A stretch of DNA of 64,000 nt from Gordius sp. MW1 (Eukaryota > Nematomorpha > Gordioida > Gordea > Gordiidae), in the NCBI GenBank assembly GCA_964036665.1, contig OZ038530.1, positions 12,286,001-12,350,000 of the forward strand, in the 5' to 3' direction. This document shows positions 1 to 11,725 of this stretch, piece by piece. Numbering within the stretch: the first letter of the stretch is position 1; the number at the start of each line of letters is the position of its first letter. The notes beneath the pieces were generated by a model. That model worked only from the letters and a program-made list of their open reading frames with translations, searched no databases and had not been told where the DNA came from. The position numbers were made by a program, and so were the translations under genes.

Positions 1-1106
1 CTAGAGTGGTCATTAGCTTAGCCCTCTTGTTTGTAAGATTTTTTCGACACCTGCTTTTGCCTCGAGTGAGAGGTGTTTTTCGTCAGCGGGCCACATTTAG
101 TAAGAGCGGAGAACAAATTTAGACACGGAAATTTTTGCTGCCTGTGTTTTTTTGCATCAAAGTAGTTTTATTATTAATTTATAATTTTTTTATGTGCGTT
201 TTATTATTTAATAAAAATTTTACCAAAATTAAGTTTGATTAAGTTTCTGCAATTACTAAAATTCCGGGCCCGGGCCTTGTTTTTAAAGATGCTAAAATTC
301 GTGCCCCGACCGGGTCTGATTTTTTTTCATTTGATTTTGCAGGTCTCTAATGCCAACTAGAGGCCTGCAAAGTCACTTTCAACCCGAACCCGAAAGCGTT
401 TTAAAATTTTCAACCCGAACCTAAAAGCATTTTAAAATTCACCTTAGCACTACTAAATTTATTTTACATATTTGTTTGTTAGCATCCAAGGTAATTTCTA
501 TCCACCTTGTTGTAAATTACCATTATTAATTAAGTGTTTAATATTTATATTCACATTTACAATTAAATAAAAAGTTAGTTGTTTGTATACAAATTATTTC
601 CATTAAATAAAGATTTTTAATATATTCAGTGTCAAATAAAAACAAATCAATTTGCTCATCCCATTTTGAATTGACACTAAGTTTGGATTTTCCCAAACAG
701 TGTCAACAATAATGTGATAACATGTAACACAATGAGTTAGATAGCAATTTAGACTACTAAAGACAATATGTATTTTTAATAAATATGTGTGACATTAGTA
801 ACACACTTTTAATTATTTTGTTACAAGTTTAAGGATGTTGGCTATTATATCATAGCTTTTACACATGTTCAAAACTTATTTAAAAAGATCAGGTTGATAA
901 CAGTCTATTACAATTTTATTTTTTTGTGAATCTAATTATTTTTCTGATGATATGCTATCATTGCCCAAAACATCGCGTTCCATATCCCTCTATCTACTTT
1001 ATCTATCCAAACCCACCAATTTTTTTACAAAGAAATACACGATAATGGATTGAATGTACAATATATAATAATCGGCATCTTATACACGTTAAAAGGTGGT
1101 AAAGAG
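1..1106. other. AT-rich flank downstream of eif3k, with repeat debris
   Basis: No gene seen. Around 260-440 there is a GC-richer patch with CCCGGGCC-type runs. A roughly 31-bp unit starting CAACCCGAACC is present twice, at about 380-410 and 411-441. Positions about 955-1045 look like a degraded copy of one arm of the palindromic element at 30700-31142 (shared stretch around GCGTTCCATWTCCCTCTA). Confidence 0.5.
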
Positions 1107-1112
1107 TTTATT
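1107..1112 (-). promoter_or_regulatory. Probable poly(A) signal of eif3k
   Basis: The minus strand reads AATAAA here, 86 nt beyond the eif3k stop codon, a normal distance for a canonical polyadenylation hexamer. AT-rich sequence makes chance matches common, so the position is the main support. Confidence 0.45.
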
Positions 1113-1197
1113 TAAATGAATTTCAGACATATTTTTTCAAACAGGTCTTAAAACTGGCATGAGCTTTTTCATTGCTAAAAAAAGAATAAGTAAATAT

Positions 1198-2162
1198 TTA
1201 AGGAATTAACATACTTTCTACATCAAATTTTTCTGGTTCTGTTTTGGAAGTTTTGGGATCTCCAATGACTAAGTCATCAAAATCTTGCTTCCAACCCAAC
1301 TCATAAATCATTGCATCAAAAGATGGATCTTAAAAATTTGTTAAACACAAAATTATTAATTTACCATTGTCTCTCATATCAATCTGTTTTAACACATAAT
1401 TCCTTTTAAGGACCTTAAAAGTCATTCCAATGACACTCAATATAACTATCAAAAAATATATTAATCATTTTTAAGCATTCATGTTAATGAATAAAGGTAT
1501 ATAATTAAAAACTTGCACAATGACTTTATAATATTAAGTAATACAAATATCCGCCAAATAATCAATTTTTTACATGTCCTAATAGTGTTTTCAAACCCAT
1601 CAATTTCCTTGATTAAATATTTTCTCATGTTAAGCAATTCCTGAAAAATAATTAAGGTCATCATTAATTAGCATACCCAAAATTTAACATAATCTGCATT
1701 CTCTAAAAATGTATTCATTTGTACAACACTAGCTACATTTTCATTTTGCAACTATATAACCATTTACAATTTTATACTATATTATAATACCATAGAAGGT
1801 GTGAGCATATATTTGCATAATAAAAAATCTTTTTTAGGGATTGCCATCATAGCTTTTAGCAGAATGCAAACAATAAAAGAATGATTTGTAAGTGCAGGAT
1901 ATAGCTGGTATCTAAGTAAAAGTTTGTATCAAAAAGAAATGTAACGCACAGTTTTAGTAAGGCAAGATTAAATTCAAGAAAATATTCATCCTGATTATGA
2001 GCTTCATGTATTATATAGTTCTTATATTTTTCCATATAATCGGGATGAGGAACAAATCTAGAACTAACATATAAAAAGATAGTAATAAATGTACCGTTCC
2101 GAAGTAGATAAAATTCCCTTAATATCATTTTTAAGTGTTTTAATAGTTTCTCGTTCCTCCAT
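1198..2162 (-). CDS. eif3k: Eukaryotic translation initiation factor 3 subunit K, 7 exons, complete
   Basis: Seen: minus-strand exons 2162-2095, 2057-1950, 1911-1791, 1751-1677, 1640-1574, 1445-1365 and 1328-1198 join into 651 nt, giving 216 aa plus stop. All junctions are GT-AG with matching phase. Landmarks in order: an N-terminal helix starting MEERETIKTLKNDIKGIL; HPDYMEKYKNYI; FNLALLKLYQLYPAL across the exon 2/3 junction; ILLKAMMAIPKKDFLLCKYM; NTFLENADYVKFW; IDGFENTIRTFILSVIGMTF across exons 5/6; and a C-terminal YELGWKQDFDDLVIG. Known: human eIF3k has 218 aa and the same block order (ALLKLYQ, ILLKAL, DFTLCKCM, HFQAFW, GFEDSVRKFI). The family is a HEAT plus winged-helix subunit of eIF3, which acts in cytoplasmic 43S preinitiation complex assembly. 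The start was chosen because an upstream in-frame stop precedes this Met and the length fits the family. Introns are very short (about 36-128 nt). The exon 2 donor, GTGCGT, is non-ideal. An AATAAA lies 86 nt past the stop. Identity is firm; single junctions could shift by a few bases. Confidence 0.92.
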
Positions 2163-3838
2163 TTGAATAAATTTAGGTCTATTAGGTACAAATCATGCTT
2201 ATCAAGCTTTAATTTTGATCACTATCAACTCGCCGAAAAACCTAGGACATTAACAACCATCTCCCCATTATCATAAAGAAGGCCCATTGAGGACCTTTTA
2301 CAATAATTATCAATTTTTAAAAAAATACCTAAATTATAACTTTAATCCGAAATTGAATGATTAATATGATTTTTGTTGGGGGACATTTTTTAACAATGGG
2401 ACATTCAATTCGGCAAGATAGTTTTCGGCAAGTTGACGCGCCACCCTTTAATTTAAGAGGAAGGCGATTCATAGCTCAAGCTCTAGGACATAGAAGAAGT
2501 GAATTTTTAATGGAGGAAAGGCGAAGTGAAATTCACAACTTTTAATGATGACTCAGTGCGGAAAAATGTCAATTTACTAATCTAACATAAGCTATTAGAT
2601 TAAATGCTTCCGTTACCTACATAATTAAACCACACATTTGCTTAAAAAATTTAATGCTATGGAGACCAAAAGAGTAGCTAAGTTTAAATGCGAAAGACTG
2701 AATTAGGGAATATACTTATTTGACACAAATAGGCCATTTTTCTGATACAGAAAAAATTGAGACGAGTTTAAGACGATTTTGGCCTTGAGATGATTGTGGC
2801 CTGGATATATTTTAAGCCTCGATACGATACAAAGTTTTGAGCTAGATCTTACCATCACTTTTTTGTTTTTGTAATATAACAAATAATTGAGAGTTTTATT
2901 ATTTGTGATTTATACTTAAAATATCAAATGTTATTTCATATGATTTAATTCTTTGACATTGAACGCTTTAAAGCTCAATTAAAGCTAATTATATGGAAAT
3001 TCCTTGTACATTCTAGGTCTCGCATCGTTTTGTTTAAGAAATATAGAAACTAGATTTAAGCTGACACCAGGTCGAGTTTTTGAAAATCACACTCAAAGCG
3101 AGTTCCGACTTCAAGATCGACACAAAATCGAAGCACTACATTTGGTATTTGGAGAAAAATTTTGGGTGAGACTTTCAGAAGTGTTCAATTTTGATCAAAC
3201 ATGTAACTAACTTAGATTTTTTGCGAATTCAATAATTTAACCATGGGATGTAGAACCATTAATCTTAAAAACTAATAATTTATCGAGCGTTTATGCTAAA
3301 TCTTTATATATAAAACTTTTCAGTTATCTGTGATCGAACTGCTTAATGCAAATATAACCCGAATAATAAATAAATATCATCGTTCAACTACCTGCAGCAT
3401 ATTGTATAAAATCTAATGTCTAACTCTATGCTACAATCTCTCCTTTTAAGATCATTTAATAAACTATTTTGACCCAATAAGAATTCAATTTAAAGCCTAC
3501 ATCATTAGGTCCATTTTTAGATTAATAATTATAGGCAAAGTAGGTTTCCAGCTCTAGAGTTGGCCTTGCTTTTTTATTATTAATAACTTATTAGAAGAAC
3601 AAAACTAAATAAGGGATTTGTGTAAATAAAACTTATTAATGTTTTCCTTTTTAAAACTAAACTTATTAATTATGCTACTTTTTTATAAGTATGTGATTAT
3701 AAATAAATCCCAGAAACATTGTACAACTAAATAGATTTATTTATGAAATTAGTTAAAAGCTGGCCTTTTTTTATACTATTTCATTGGTTTATATACCTGC
3801 CAAAGAAGGCTAAATATAATTTATCTAATATATAAGAT
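2163..3838. other. Intergenic, no gene recognised
   Basis: This is AT-rich DNA between the 5' end of eif3k and the Helitron. Short open frames at 2357-2545 and 3004-3210 have no recognisable domain and no splice-consistent neighbours. The eif3k promoter must lie in the first few hundred bases, but no clear TATA or initiator could be assigned. Confidence 0.5.
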
Positions 3839-4189
3839 TCTCGTGTCACGGTGTGGGTGGTTAAACTCATCCGAAACGGCTGGACCGATTTTCATGAAAA
3901 ACTCTGCGAATATTTGGTAAGTTTAAGCCTAGGTTTTAAACTTTATTCCAAATCTCTAATGATAAGACGGTCAAGTTATTTTGTTTTATACGTTTTGACG
4001 TTTAATAAAATGTCAATCAAACGCAACCTCATGACGTACTGCGTATTTATCGTCTGCTTTGAAAATTAAAATATACAGTTCTTTACTTTTTAGAAGATTT
4101 TTTCCCTCATATTCAATGTTCTTCATAGATAAATTCACCTTTAAGTAATTCAATTTGATATATTAAATATGTTATATTTATAGGTAACA

Positions 4190-5335
4190 ATGCCAACTAA
4201 ACGCAAAAGGAACAATTTGGGTCGTCAAACGAATCAAAATGCAGTCATGAAAAAAATAAGAGCACAAAGAACAGACGAACAAATCCTCCAAAACAATGCA
4301 GATAAGCGTGTGAGTATGGCCCAAATACGTGAATTACAATCGCAAGAGGCGCGAGATGAACGAAATCACCAAAGACGATTAAAAAACAAGCTCGCCGATT
4401 TGTAATCAACACACGTAGAGAAAATGACCTACACCGCCAACAAGTACATCGAGCATATAAATCGGCTTCATTCCTTCGACTAGCATTCCAGTATGAGCCT
4501 GATGTTGAATATTACGCCCATTCCAAAGTGGTCATAGGTACTATGGACAAGGTTTGTCCTCATTGTCTTGCACTCAAATATAAAAATGAGTCGGCCGGGA
4601 TGTGTTGCGTATCAGGAAAAGTTCGACCAACGGAGATTCAAACACCACCTGAACCATTGCACGTTTTATTTATCGGTACGGATCCTCATTCTAGCCTGTT
4701 GTTGAACACAATTCGGACATTCAATTCATGCTTCCAAATGACATCGTTTGGAGCAATAGAAATAGTTCAAAATAATGCTGCAAACTGTCAACAATTTAAT
4801 TCAATGTTTAAAATAAAAGGCCAGGTTTTTCACAAAGTGGGTTCACTGCTACCGATGCCAAACGAATCTTATTAATTTTTACAAATTTACTTTATGGGTG
4901 GTGAAGACTCCGAACGCGCACTCGCTAATCGCGTGGATGCACGTTGCGGCAACATACAACAACCTCGATTCACCTTTTGCCAGGCATATCTTCAGAGAAC
5001 TGGACGTTCTGTTGAATGAGCACAATGAATTATTAAAATTATTTAAATCACACATGCCCAAATTACTAATTGACAATTACACTATTGTCATCGATTCTGA
5101 TAAAACACCAGTTGGAGAGCACATTCGTAGATTCAATGCACCTGAAGTTGACTACGTTGCCGGAATCATGGTTGGGGACCGTACGGCTTCGCGCCAAATC
5201 GTGATTCGAAGAAAAGATAACAATCTTCAGTTCATTGCTGATACCCCCTTTCATACGCTCTCCAATATCCGATAATTTTTTGGAAAGGACAAAATGGATA
5301 TTGCATAAACATTAAACAACGAAATCCCCTAACAG
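4190..5335 (+). pseudogene. Helitron replicase, N-terminal remnant with frameshifts
   Basis: The first piece (4190-4405, MPTKRKRNNLG onward) is a basic N-terminal segment. The reading then shifts frame near 4400, continues in frame through CPHCLALKYKNE and the CFQMTSFG block to 4875, shifts again near 4900-4990, and resumes with ELDVLLNEHNELLKLFKSHM through GEHIRRFNAPEVDYV to about 5275. After another slip it ends in a GQNGYCINIKQRNPLTG-like stretch. These blocks occur in this order in intact animal Helitron proteins. Several frameshifts and stops make it a pseudogene. The continuation after the inserted MITE is at 5970-6200. Confidence 0.8.
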
Positions 5336-5365
5336 GTACTTTATTCTTTATTGAAAATAGATTAA

Positions 5366-5904
5366 GGGAGACCGGGGCTATCGTAGCCATAAAAAATTAA
5401 AGCGCCCTAGACAAAAATGTTTAAACTATTTTATAGAAATTTTTCATAAAAATGTTTTTAATCATAAATTTTATGTTAGAATATTTTTCCACACTATAAC
5501 AATCCATATTTTTAATTCCAGAGAGGTTATAAAAAAAGCATTTTCTAGAAATCTAAAAAATGCCCGGGGCTATACATGTCTCTTTTTTAATTTTTTCGGC
5601 AACTTCGGTTTTTTCGTATATTTTTTATAGAAGGAGAAGCAAAGTTTGTTTATCTATATCCCTTAACTAATTTTTTGTTTCTTTGCTTAATAAACTTGAT
5701 TTTTCTTTTCATGGGCAAAGGCAGAAATCAAATAAAAGGCGGGGGGGGGAGCAAAAGTCTGGATATGATTGAATATGAGTGGGTTGAATGAGGATTTTAA
5801 AAACTTAATTCATTAAATATATAAAAACTTATAAATTTGAAGGGGGGGGGGCAAATTAATCGAGAAGATACGTATAGCCCCGAGACATATAGCCCCGGTC
5901 TCCC
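5366..5904. mobile_element. Palindromic MITE nested in the Helitron
   Basis: The ends carry perfect 16-bp inverted repeats, GGGAGACCGGGGCTAT at 5366-5381 and its reverse complement at 5889-5904. Further copies of the GGGGCTAT motif lie inside (about 5565 and 5875-5895). The insertion interrupts the Helitron reading frame between NPLTG and the NKKVSS...FYAYRLM segment, so it is younger than the Helitron. Weak similarity beyond the core repeats (TTGAAAAT on both sides) suggests the true ends lie somewhat outside, up to roughly 5337-5950. No clean target duplication was found and no superfamily is assigned. Confidence 0.7.
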
Positions 5905-6265
5905 CTACTCATTTTCACTCATTTTCAATTAATTGGAATGCACATTACTACATGAGCCGAAACAAACAAGAAGGTTAGCTCTAATGATTTTTATGCATAT
6001 CGTTTGATGATAAGACGCGGTCGACAACGTCATACTACGATGTCGTGAGCTTTGCCAACAATTCATGGTCGACATGTATATGAAGATAGAGAGCGAACGT
6101 CTACGATACTTAAGATATAACCAACAGAAACTGCGTGCGGAAGAATACATTCACTTACGAGACGCTATCGCGAACAAAGCCGACACTGCTCAAAAATTGT
6201 TTCTACATTGTTATTTAGCTAATTAGGGACTAAGCCAAAGCAACGCTTGGCCGGGTACAGCTAGT

Positions 6266-7548
6266 ATATATATAATTGTCGGTGACAAGGTTCCTATGGG
6301 TAATTCTGAGAAATCACCTTGGAGTTCGGGCTCCGGGGATATGCTACTGCTCTGAGGTCGGAAAATTGAATAATGCAACACTAAGATAACCTTGATACAA
6401 GTCAGGATATGGTTTAACTTTTTATTGTTGTTCGTATATATAGGATAGAGTACAAATCCTTACGATAAATATAGGTGTGAGATATTTTGTAGGGGGGGGG
6501 GGTGTGCTTTGGTGTTGCCAAGGAAGGGGGTTTTAAGGGTACGTTTGAGGTTTCTATAGGGGTTCGTAGGGGCTATAGTCGTTTAACGGAGAAGGTGAGT
6601 AACTTTAGGGAAAATGAAGAAGTAAGAATAAAAAGTGAAGGTGAAAAAGTGATTATAAAGCCTTTTTTCTTTTATGCTTAGCAGTCCTTATTTCCCTTAG
6701 AGGTCGTTGCACTAATTTCCTATTCTTCATTGGCTTATATTTTCCCTTTTTATTTTACCCTTTCTCTCAGCATATACAATCTACTTGTACCTATCCTAAA
6801 AAGGAATGGCCATAAAAATCCTTTCATCTCCTTCTATGATAACCCTCCTAGATTTCTGAAAACTATAACCCATACTTTCTTTTACCCGTAATCCCGCTCT
6901 TTCGACGATTCTTAAAAGAAATAGCCATAAAACCTTTGCCTCCGCGGCCTCCCCAACAGTCATAGTACTCCAATAAAAGTTCTCATTTTAGCCCCCGTTA
7001 ACCGTATCATCTAGCTCAAGAGAACCGTTGATATTGATTAATCTTATTGATTCTAAACCTCAGGCTTAAGCAGAACACAAGTTCAAACATCGGAATTATA
7101 TAAAACACAAACTAAAAAGTAGTTATCAAGGCGACGACAATCAGGGGCGGGGTAGGATAGCGCATAACCCGTATGCATTTTATCTTAGGTCACAATTTAA
7201 TAAATTCTTTGCATTAAATAATGCAAAGTTAATTTAAAATACGATGAAATTTGAAATAATGACGCTGTATTCTATTTAAAATTGTTTGTATCTTAATCAG
7301 GGAAATTTTTTCATTTTTTAAATTATTTGTTGAAAATATTGGCACGACTGCTCATCTAGGTAATAATCTTAATATAAAATTTGAGAAGTTTCTTATTACT
7401 AATTATCCTACCTTACAAAAAACATAAATTGCATAGCAATTAACATACTCTCACTCAATTAAGCACCCCGTCTTGATCATTCGTTAACTCAAGCCATTCT
7501 AATATCAGGATAAAACTTAACCTTAGATTTTTGAAGGTATAGTTTAAG
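6266..7548. other. Intergenic block with higher GC, unclassified
   Basis: Positions about 6275-7170 are richer in G+C than the flanks and contain phrases such as GGAGTTCGGGCTCCGGGG and a poly-G run near 6492-6502. This may be an old transposon or LTR fragment, but no protein similarity, terminal repeat or target duplication was found. A small perfect palindrome, CTTTGCATTAAATAATGCAAAG with loop, is centred near 7218. Confidence 0.35.
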
Positions 7549-8000
7549 CATAGACTAGATAGACAGCTCATGACATATGTTGCATATGTTTAATTGTGTG
7601 TCAAATTTTCCTCCATTTTGAAGAGGGCAACTGGTGTATTATGTAATTTTGCCCTATAACAACAAATTTACCTTCCTCACTAGTTTATAAATTAAAACGA
7701 ACGTCAATAAATTTATATTATACAAAATAGAAATTAATATTGATGGCGCTCTATTATTAAACAAACTATAATCGCATTTTTTACATTTTTAATTTTTATG
7801 TATTTTTTAAATGATATTTATTTTAAAATGCTGTTTTTGATATCTATCCAATTCAATATTTTTTTATTTATCTTTTTTAGATTATTTAATTTGCGAATAT
7901 TACGAATTTCTATATGATCACCACTTTACAATATACCTTTCAAAATGGTGAAAAAAGGGTACACATTTTGTGCTTTGATGAGCAGTCTATCTAGTCTATG
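7549..8000. mobile_element. hAT-like MITE, CATAGACTAGATAG family (copy 1)
   Basis: Terminal inverted repeats start CATAGACTAGATAGACAGCT at 7549 and end CAGTCTATCTAGTCTATG at 8000. They are flanked by a perfect 8-bp target duplication, AGTTTAAG, at 7541-7548 and 8001-8008. The interior is AT-rich and non-coding. A second copy with the same ends is at 59217-60480. An 8-bp duplication is typical of hAT elements, though other superfamilies also make 8-bp duplications and no transposase is present here. Confidence 0.85.
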
Positions 8001-8873
8001 AGTTTAAGATATGATATTAATGGACGGGGTTAAAACTAAGTGTTATAGTAATAAGATTAAAAATTATGGTGTGAAAACGAAATGTTAAATAAAATATTAA
8101 AAAGTTACAACCATTCTATATCAAAAACTCATACAAGAGTGTCAATATTAAATAATTGAAACATATTGGGCAACACATATTCGATAAATCTAAGTGATTC
8201 ATAAGATTAATTAAATAGGACTTACGAAGTACATATACGATAAACGTTAAAGTATTTAATACGACAGCTGATGAGAAAATCAATTAGCCATCTTCCTGAT
8301 TCATAATGTATACACGGGCTGTCGCTACCGCTAGCCCCATTTTAATATCGTAATAGCTATTTCGACAAGACTATTGGTTTTTGGAAAACAAAGTTTTGCC
8401 TTAATATGATGTGAAATTTATCTCAATAAATTGCAATTTGCCGTTCTAAACTGTGGTCGTTGTTATGATCATAAATGCCCGTTGTTAAAAATGTAACATT
8501 TTAATTTATATTTTCCTAACTGCTCCTTCTATTGTTAGAAAAAATTAAAAAAATAATTCGAAAATATGCTGTCATTCAGTCAGCTGGTTATCGATAGTCC
8601 CAAAACTCTATATTATATTAACCATAGTTATGTCATATCTCTATATGTACACGTTTGTACTATTCGTATTATGTATAATATTATTGTTCTAATTACGTTT
8701 TAACTGTTCTGGCAGGTCTAATTATTTATTATGGGCGTTCAGGGACGCTGCTGAAAAGATTTGAAGGTATATTACTGACCTCAAAATACTTTTTACAACC
8801 TAAAGTTAATGAAAAATAAGGGAGAGCAACACACATAGGGTATTTTTATTACAAGGGATACCTTTCAAGCACA
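8001..8873. other. Intergenic, nothing recognised
   Basis: AT-rich sequence between two MITEs. No open frame, RNA gene or repeat could be supported. Confidence 0.5.
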
Positions 8874-8881
8874 ACACCAAC

Positions 8882-9967
8882 TAGTGTTTCGATCTCGTCT
8901 CGGTCTCGAAAACAAAATCTCGTCTCGTCTCGTCTCGGGAGCGATTAGGAAAATCTCGATCTCGTCTCGTCTCGGTCTAGAAAAATCTCGATCTCGTCTC
9001 GTCTCGACGAGAATTCTCGTCTCGTCTCGACTTTTAAAAAAAAATATATACGGAATAAAAGTTTCTCCTGTTTTATTAAAAATATAAATAAGTGTTCAAA
9101 AATCCAAATGGCAAATTTTATATTTTTGGAAAAACTTTAATACACAAACTTTTTAAAGATTTAGCGGGACACGACATCTCATTGACAATATAAAGATATG
9201 AATTAACTCATAAAGATAACATTTTCTATAAAAAGTGCAGATTAAAAAAACTATAAATAAATTTGAAATATAAAAGATTAAGTTTTATTGTTCTAGCAAA
9301 TTATAATATTTGTATCAAATTCACTGTGTCTGTCAACTATAAATGGACTTCGAAAATTATAGTTGCATAAGTTAGCAAAATGAGACCCTTTATTAACCTT
9401 TGCTAATGATTCAAAGTAGACCTTAACATATTTAAGGCAAATGTTTAAGTCCATTAATATAACCATCATCAATTATAGCCCATAGTGTTTATTGCGTGTT
9501 TATGCGAGTGACATTTAATGATGTTATTATTATTTACAGAATTGATAACTAGTTGCAGAAATTAAAACGTTGTAAAACAACAATAAAAGCAACATTATTA
9601 TAGAATTAAGAACATAAGGTTTTAAACTTTAAATTAAAGAGTACGTATTTAAATTTATGACAAAAATCAACCATACTTAGGTAAATAATTGCCAAATTTA
9701 TTTTTTTGCAAAAATATATAATATTTACTACTCTTGGGAATTTTTTTAATAATAAATATATTCCATACATATTGATTTACCTTAAATGTAAATTAAAATA
9801 CACAATAATTTACTAAAATCTAACGATCAATAAAAAGTCGAGATCTCGCCGAGAAAATCTCGTATCGTCTCGTCTCGACATCAAAATTCTCGTCTCGATC
9901 TCGACTCCATTTTTCAAATTCTCGTCTCGACGAGACCGAGATTTCTCTCGGTTTTTCCGCATCACTA
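8882..9967. mobile_element. Non-autonomous hAT-like element with TCTCG-rich subterminal arrays
   Basis: A perfect 8-bp target duplication, ACACCAAC, lies at 8874-8881 and 9968-9975. The element starts TAGTGTTTCGATCTCG and ends CGCATCACTA, so the outer termini are TAGTG/CACTA as in many hAT elements. Both ends carry arrays of the 5-mer TCTCG or its complement CGAGA (8885-9030 and 9838-9955), which form long imperfect foldbacks. The central 800 bp is AT-rich with no coding capacity. The 67-aa frame across 8884-9087 simply reads the TCTCG array. Confidence 0.85.
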
Positions 9968-9975
9968 ACACCAAC

Positions 9976-11725
9976 TATTCGATTTTACAGGTTATGAGTC
10001 AATTGGTTAATAACGTATCCGGTGTTAGTGTCTTCATGATACAATAAATTGATGGACTTCAATTATTTGCTATATTGAATCATTTTTAAAAAGGCGCTTT
10101 CACAACATCCACAGCAAAGTTGCAATCTTTGACAAAGTCGTTAAAAGTATTTAGGTTATGCATGGATTTGGCCAGGGGGAGGTAGGGAGGAAAGCTGCCT
10201 TCTAAGTAGATCCACAAAGTTATGAATAAAATTGCAAAAATTCATCTAGCCCAATAACTTTTTTGCCCCTCCCTAATTTAAATTCTGGCTGCCTTGGAGG
10301 ACATATAATAGAAAACGATGGTATGGTACCAAAACAGGAGGATGAGATACTGTATAATAAAACACTTTTCAAGACACCCTAGAAAATCTGACCGAGCGTC
10401 TTTTTTGAGGGGTGAGATTTAATGCATTTCAATATGTATTGTTAATTTTTGTTAAATGGTTTGATTGTAGTTATCTTATATCACAACCGTGTATTTAAGT
10501 TCTAAGATTAATCAATTATGCCCTACCCATATTAACCCGTTTTTATATGTTAATTTTTCGGGAACATAATAGTACCGATATAAAAGACAACACAATCGAT
10601 TTTAATAAAAATTATATGCAAAATTATTAAATAAAATCATAAATAATAATTTTTAATTATCACCGTGGACATATAGATCTCTAACGACTTCATAATTTAC
10701 CGCACTTGTACGTGTTTTTCCTACCACAACCACACTAAATTCAAGCCGCATATAGATAGATTAGGAGTATAAAAAATGTCATGGGCGTAGCCAAGAAGGA
10801 GCAGGGAGGGGCGGCTACCCCTCTAAATGCAAAAATTTGTTTAAATTTATTAAAATTATACTAAAATTTTAAAAAATAGTGATTTTGTCTCTCCTTAAAT
10901 CATTAATGCCCTCTCTAATTATAATGCTGGCTACGCCCATGAATGGTATTTGTTAAGACAAGGGTAGTGAGAACTTGATCATCGTTGATTTCTAGAAACA
11001 GTTTAAAATATGGACATAATTTCATAAATTTGCAACTAATACCATATGTTCGTGACAAGATGGATACACTGTGAAGAAAAAACTTTTTGTGTTTATAAAG
11101 TTTCTTATTAAAATTCTTTAAAGTTTTTGTTAAATTATTTTGTTTGTGCAATTCATTATTAAGAATTGGAATGTAAGATCTAATAAAAATTATTAACATA
11201 TAATGATTTATTGCTTTTAGCTATAGTTATTATAAACCTGTTACTGCACTTGTTTATTTGAGAATATATGTTTTATATTGTTATTTTAATATCATTCTAT
11301 TTTAAAAATTTAAGATTTTAATTTTACTCTTTGTAAAGATTGGACTATAAATAACAAATAGTTTTTAAATGATGTTATGGGATTGAGGGAGTTATTGGGA
11401 AGATATAGATCTCAATATTTTGTACCATGTAATGCAATACAAAACTAATAAAAAAGTTAAGTATTGATGTTAACATAGGTATGAGTAAATGAAGCAATTT
11501 TTTTAACACTCAATTTTGTTTTTTGCATCATCTCTTTTATTTCATTTAATATATTGTTTATAAGCTATTTTTGTTATTACTTAAATATTGTTTTTGATAA
11601 TGGATTATTTATTCCAAAATATGGAACATTTTCCTTGCTCATTTTAACAATCCCATATGACCATTAAATACTAACTTAAAGTTTTGGAGGTTTTTAAGCA
11701 TAACTAATGTTATATTTTTAAAAGA
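9976..11725. other. Intergenic upstream of psme4
   Basis: AT-rich. It holds one GGGCGTAGCC MITE (10780-10941) and, near 10170-10300, a vaguely similar degraded patch. In-frame stops close the frame just upstream of the psme4 start (TAA at 11705-11707). No convincing TATA box could be assigned. Confidence 0.45.
10780..10941. mobile_element. GGGCGTAGCC-family MITE (copy 1)
   Basis: It begins CATGGGCGTAGCCA and ends TGGCTACGCCCATG, an inverted pair of 14 bp. The interior resembles the copies at 31403, 46843, 50828 and 51463 (an AATTAGGGAG-like segment, an AATCATTAWTGCC segment, and a G- or C-rich subterminal run). No clean 8-bp duplication was seen at this copy. Confidence 0.75.

Larger units (their letters stand above)
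3839..6265 (+). mobile_element. Decayed Helitron with both ends, internally deleted and split by a MITE
   Basis: Seen: the left end carries a TC start and the motif CGAAACGGCTGGACCGATTT common near 5' ends of animal Helitrons. The right end reads GGCCGGGTACAGCTAGT, with a preceding short GC hairpin and a terminal CTAGT, matching the Helitron CTRRT 3' end. Between them are broken pieces of the Helitron replicase N-terminal region: 4190-4405; about 4405-4875 (CPHCLALKYKNESAGMCC, SCFQMTSFG, GQVFHKVGSLLPMP); about 4876-5335 (DKTPVGEHIRRFNAPEVD and an ILFW-type segment running to NPLTG); and 5970-6200 (FYAYRLMIRRG, VDMYMKIESERLRYLRYN, EEYIHLRDAI). Known: this order matches the start of animal Helitron proteins. 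No HUH/Tyr Rep catalytic motif and no helicase is left. A palindromic MITE interrupts the frame after NPLTG. The element is therefore non-autonomous and dead as a coding unit. The exact left base could be off by about 2. Confidence 0.85.

Noticed and set aside
4190-4405. Short basic protein gene
   Set aside because: It is the N-terminal piece of the broken Helitron replicase, bounded by Helitron ends.
8884-9087. Arg/Ser-rich 67-aa frame
   Set aside because: It is a translation of the TCTCG array at the left end of a hAT-like element.
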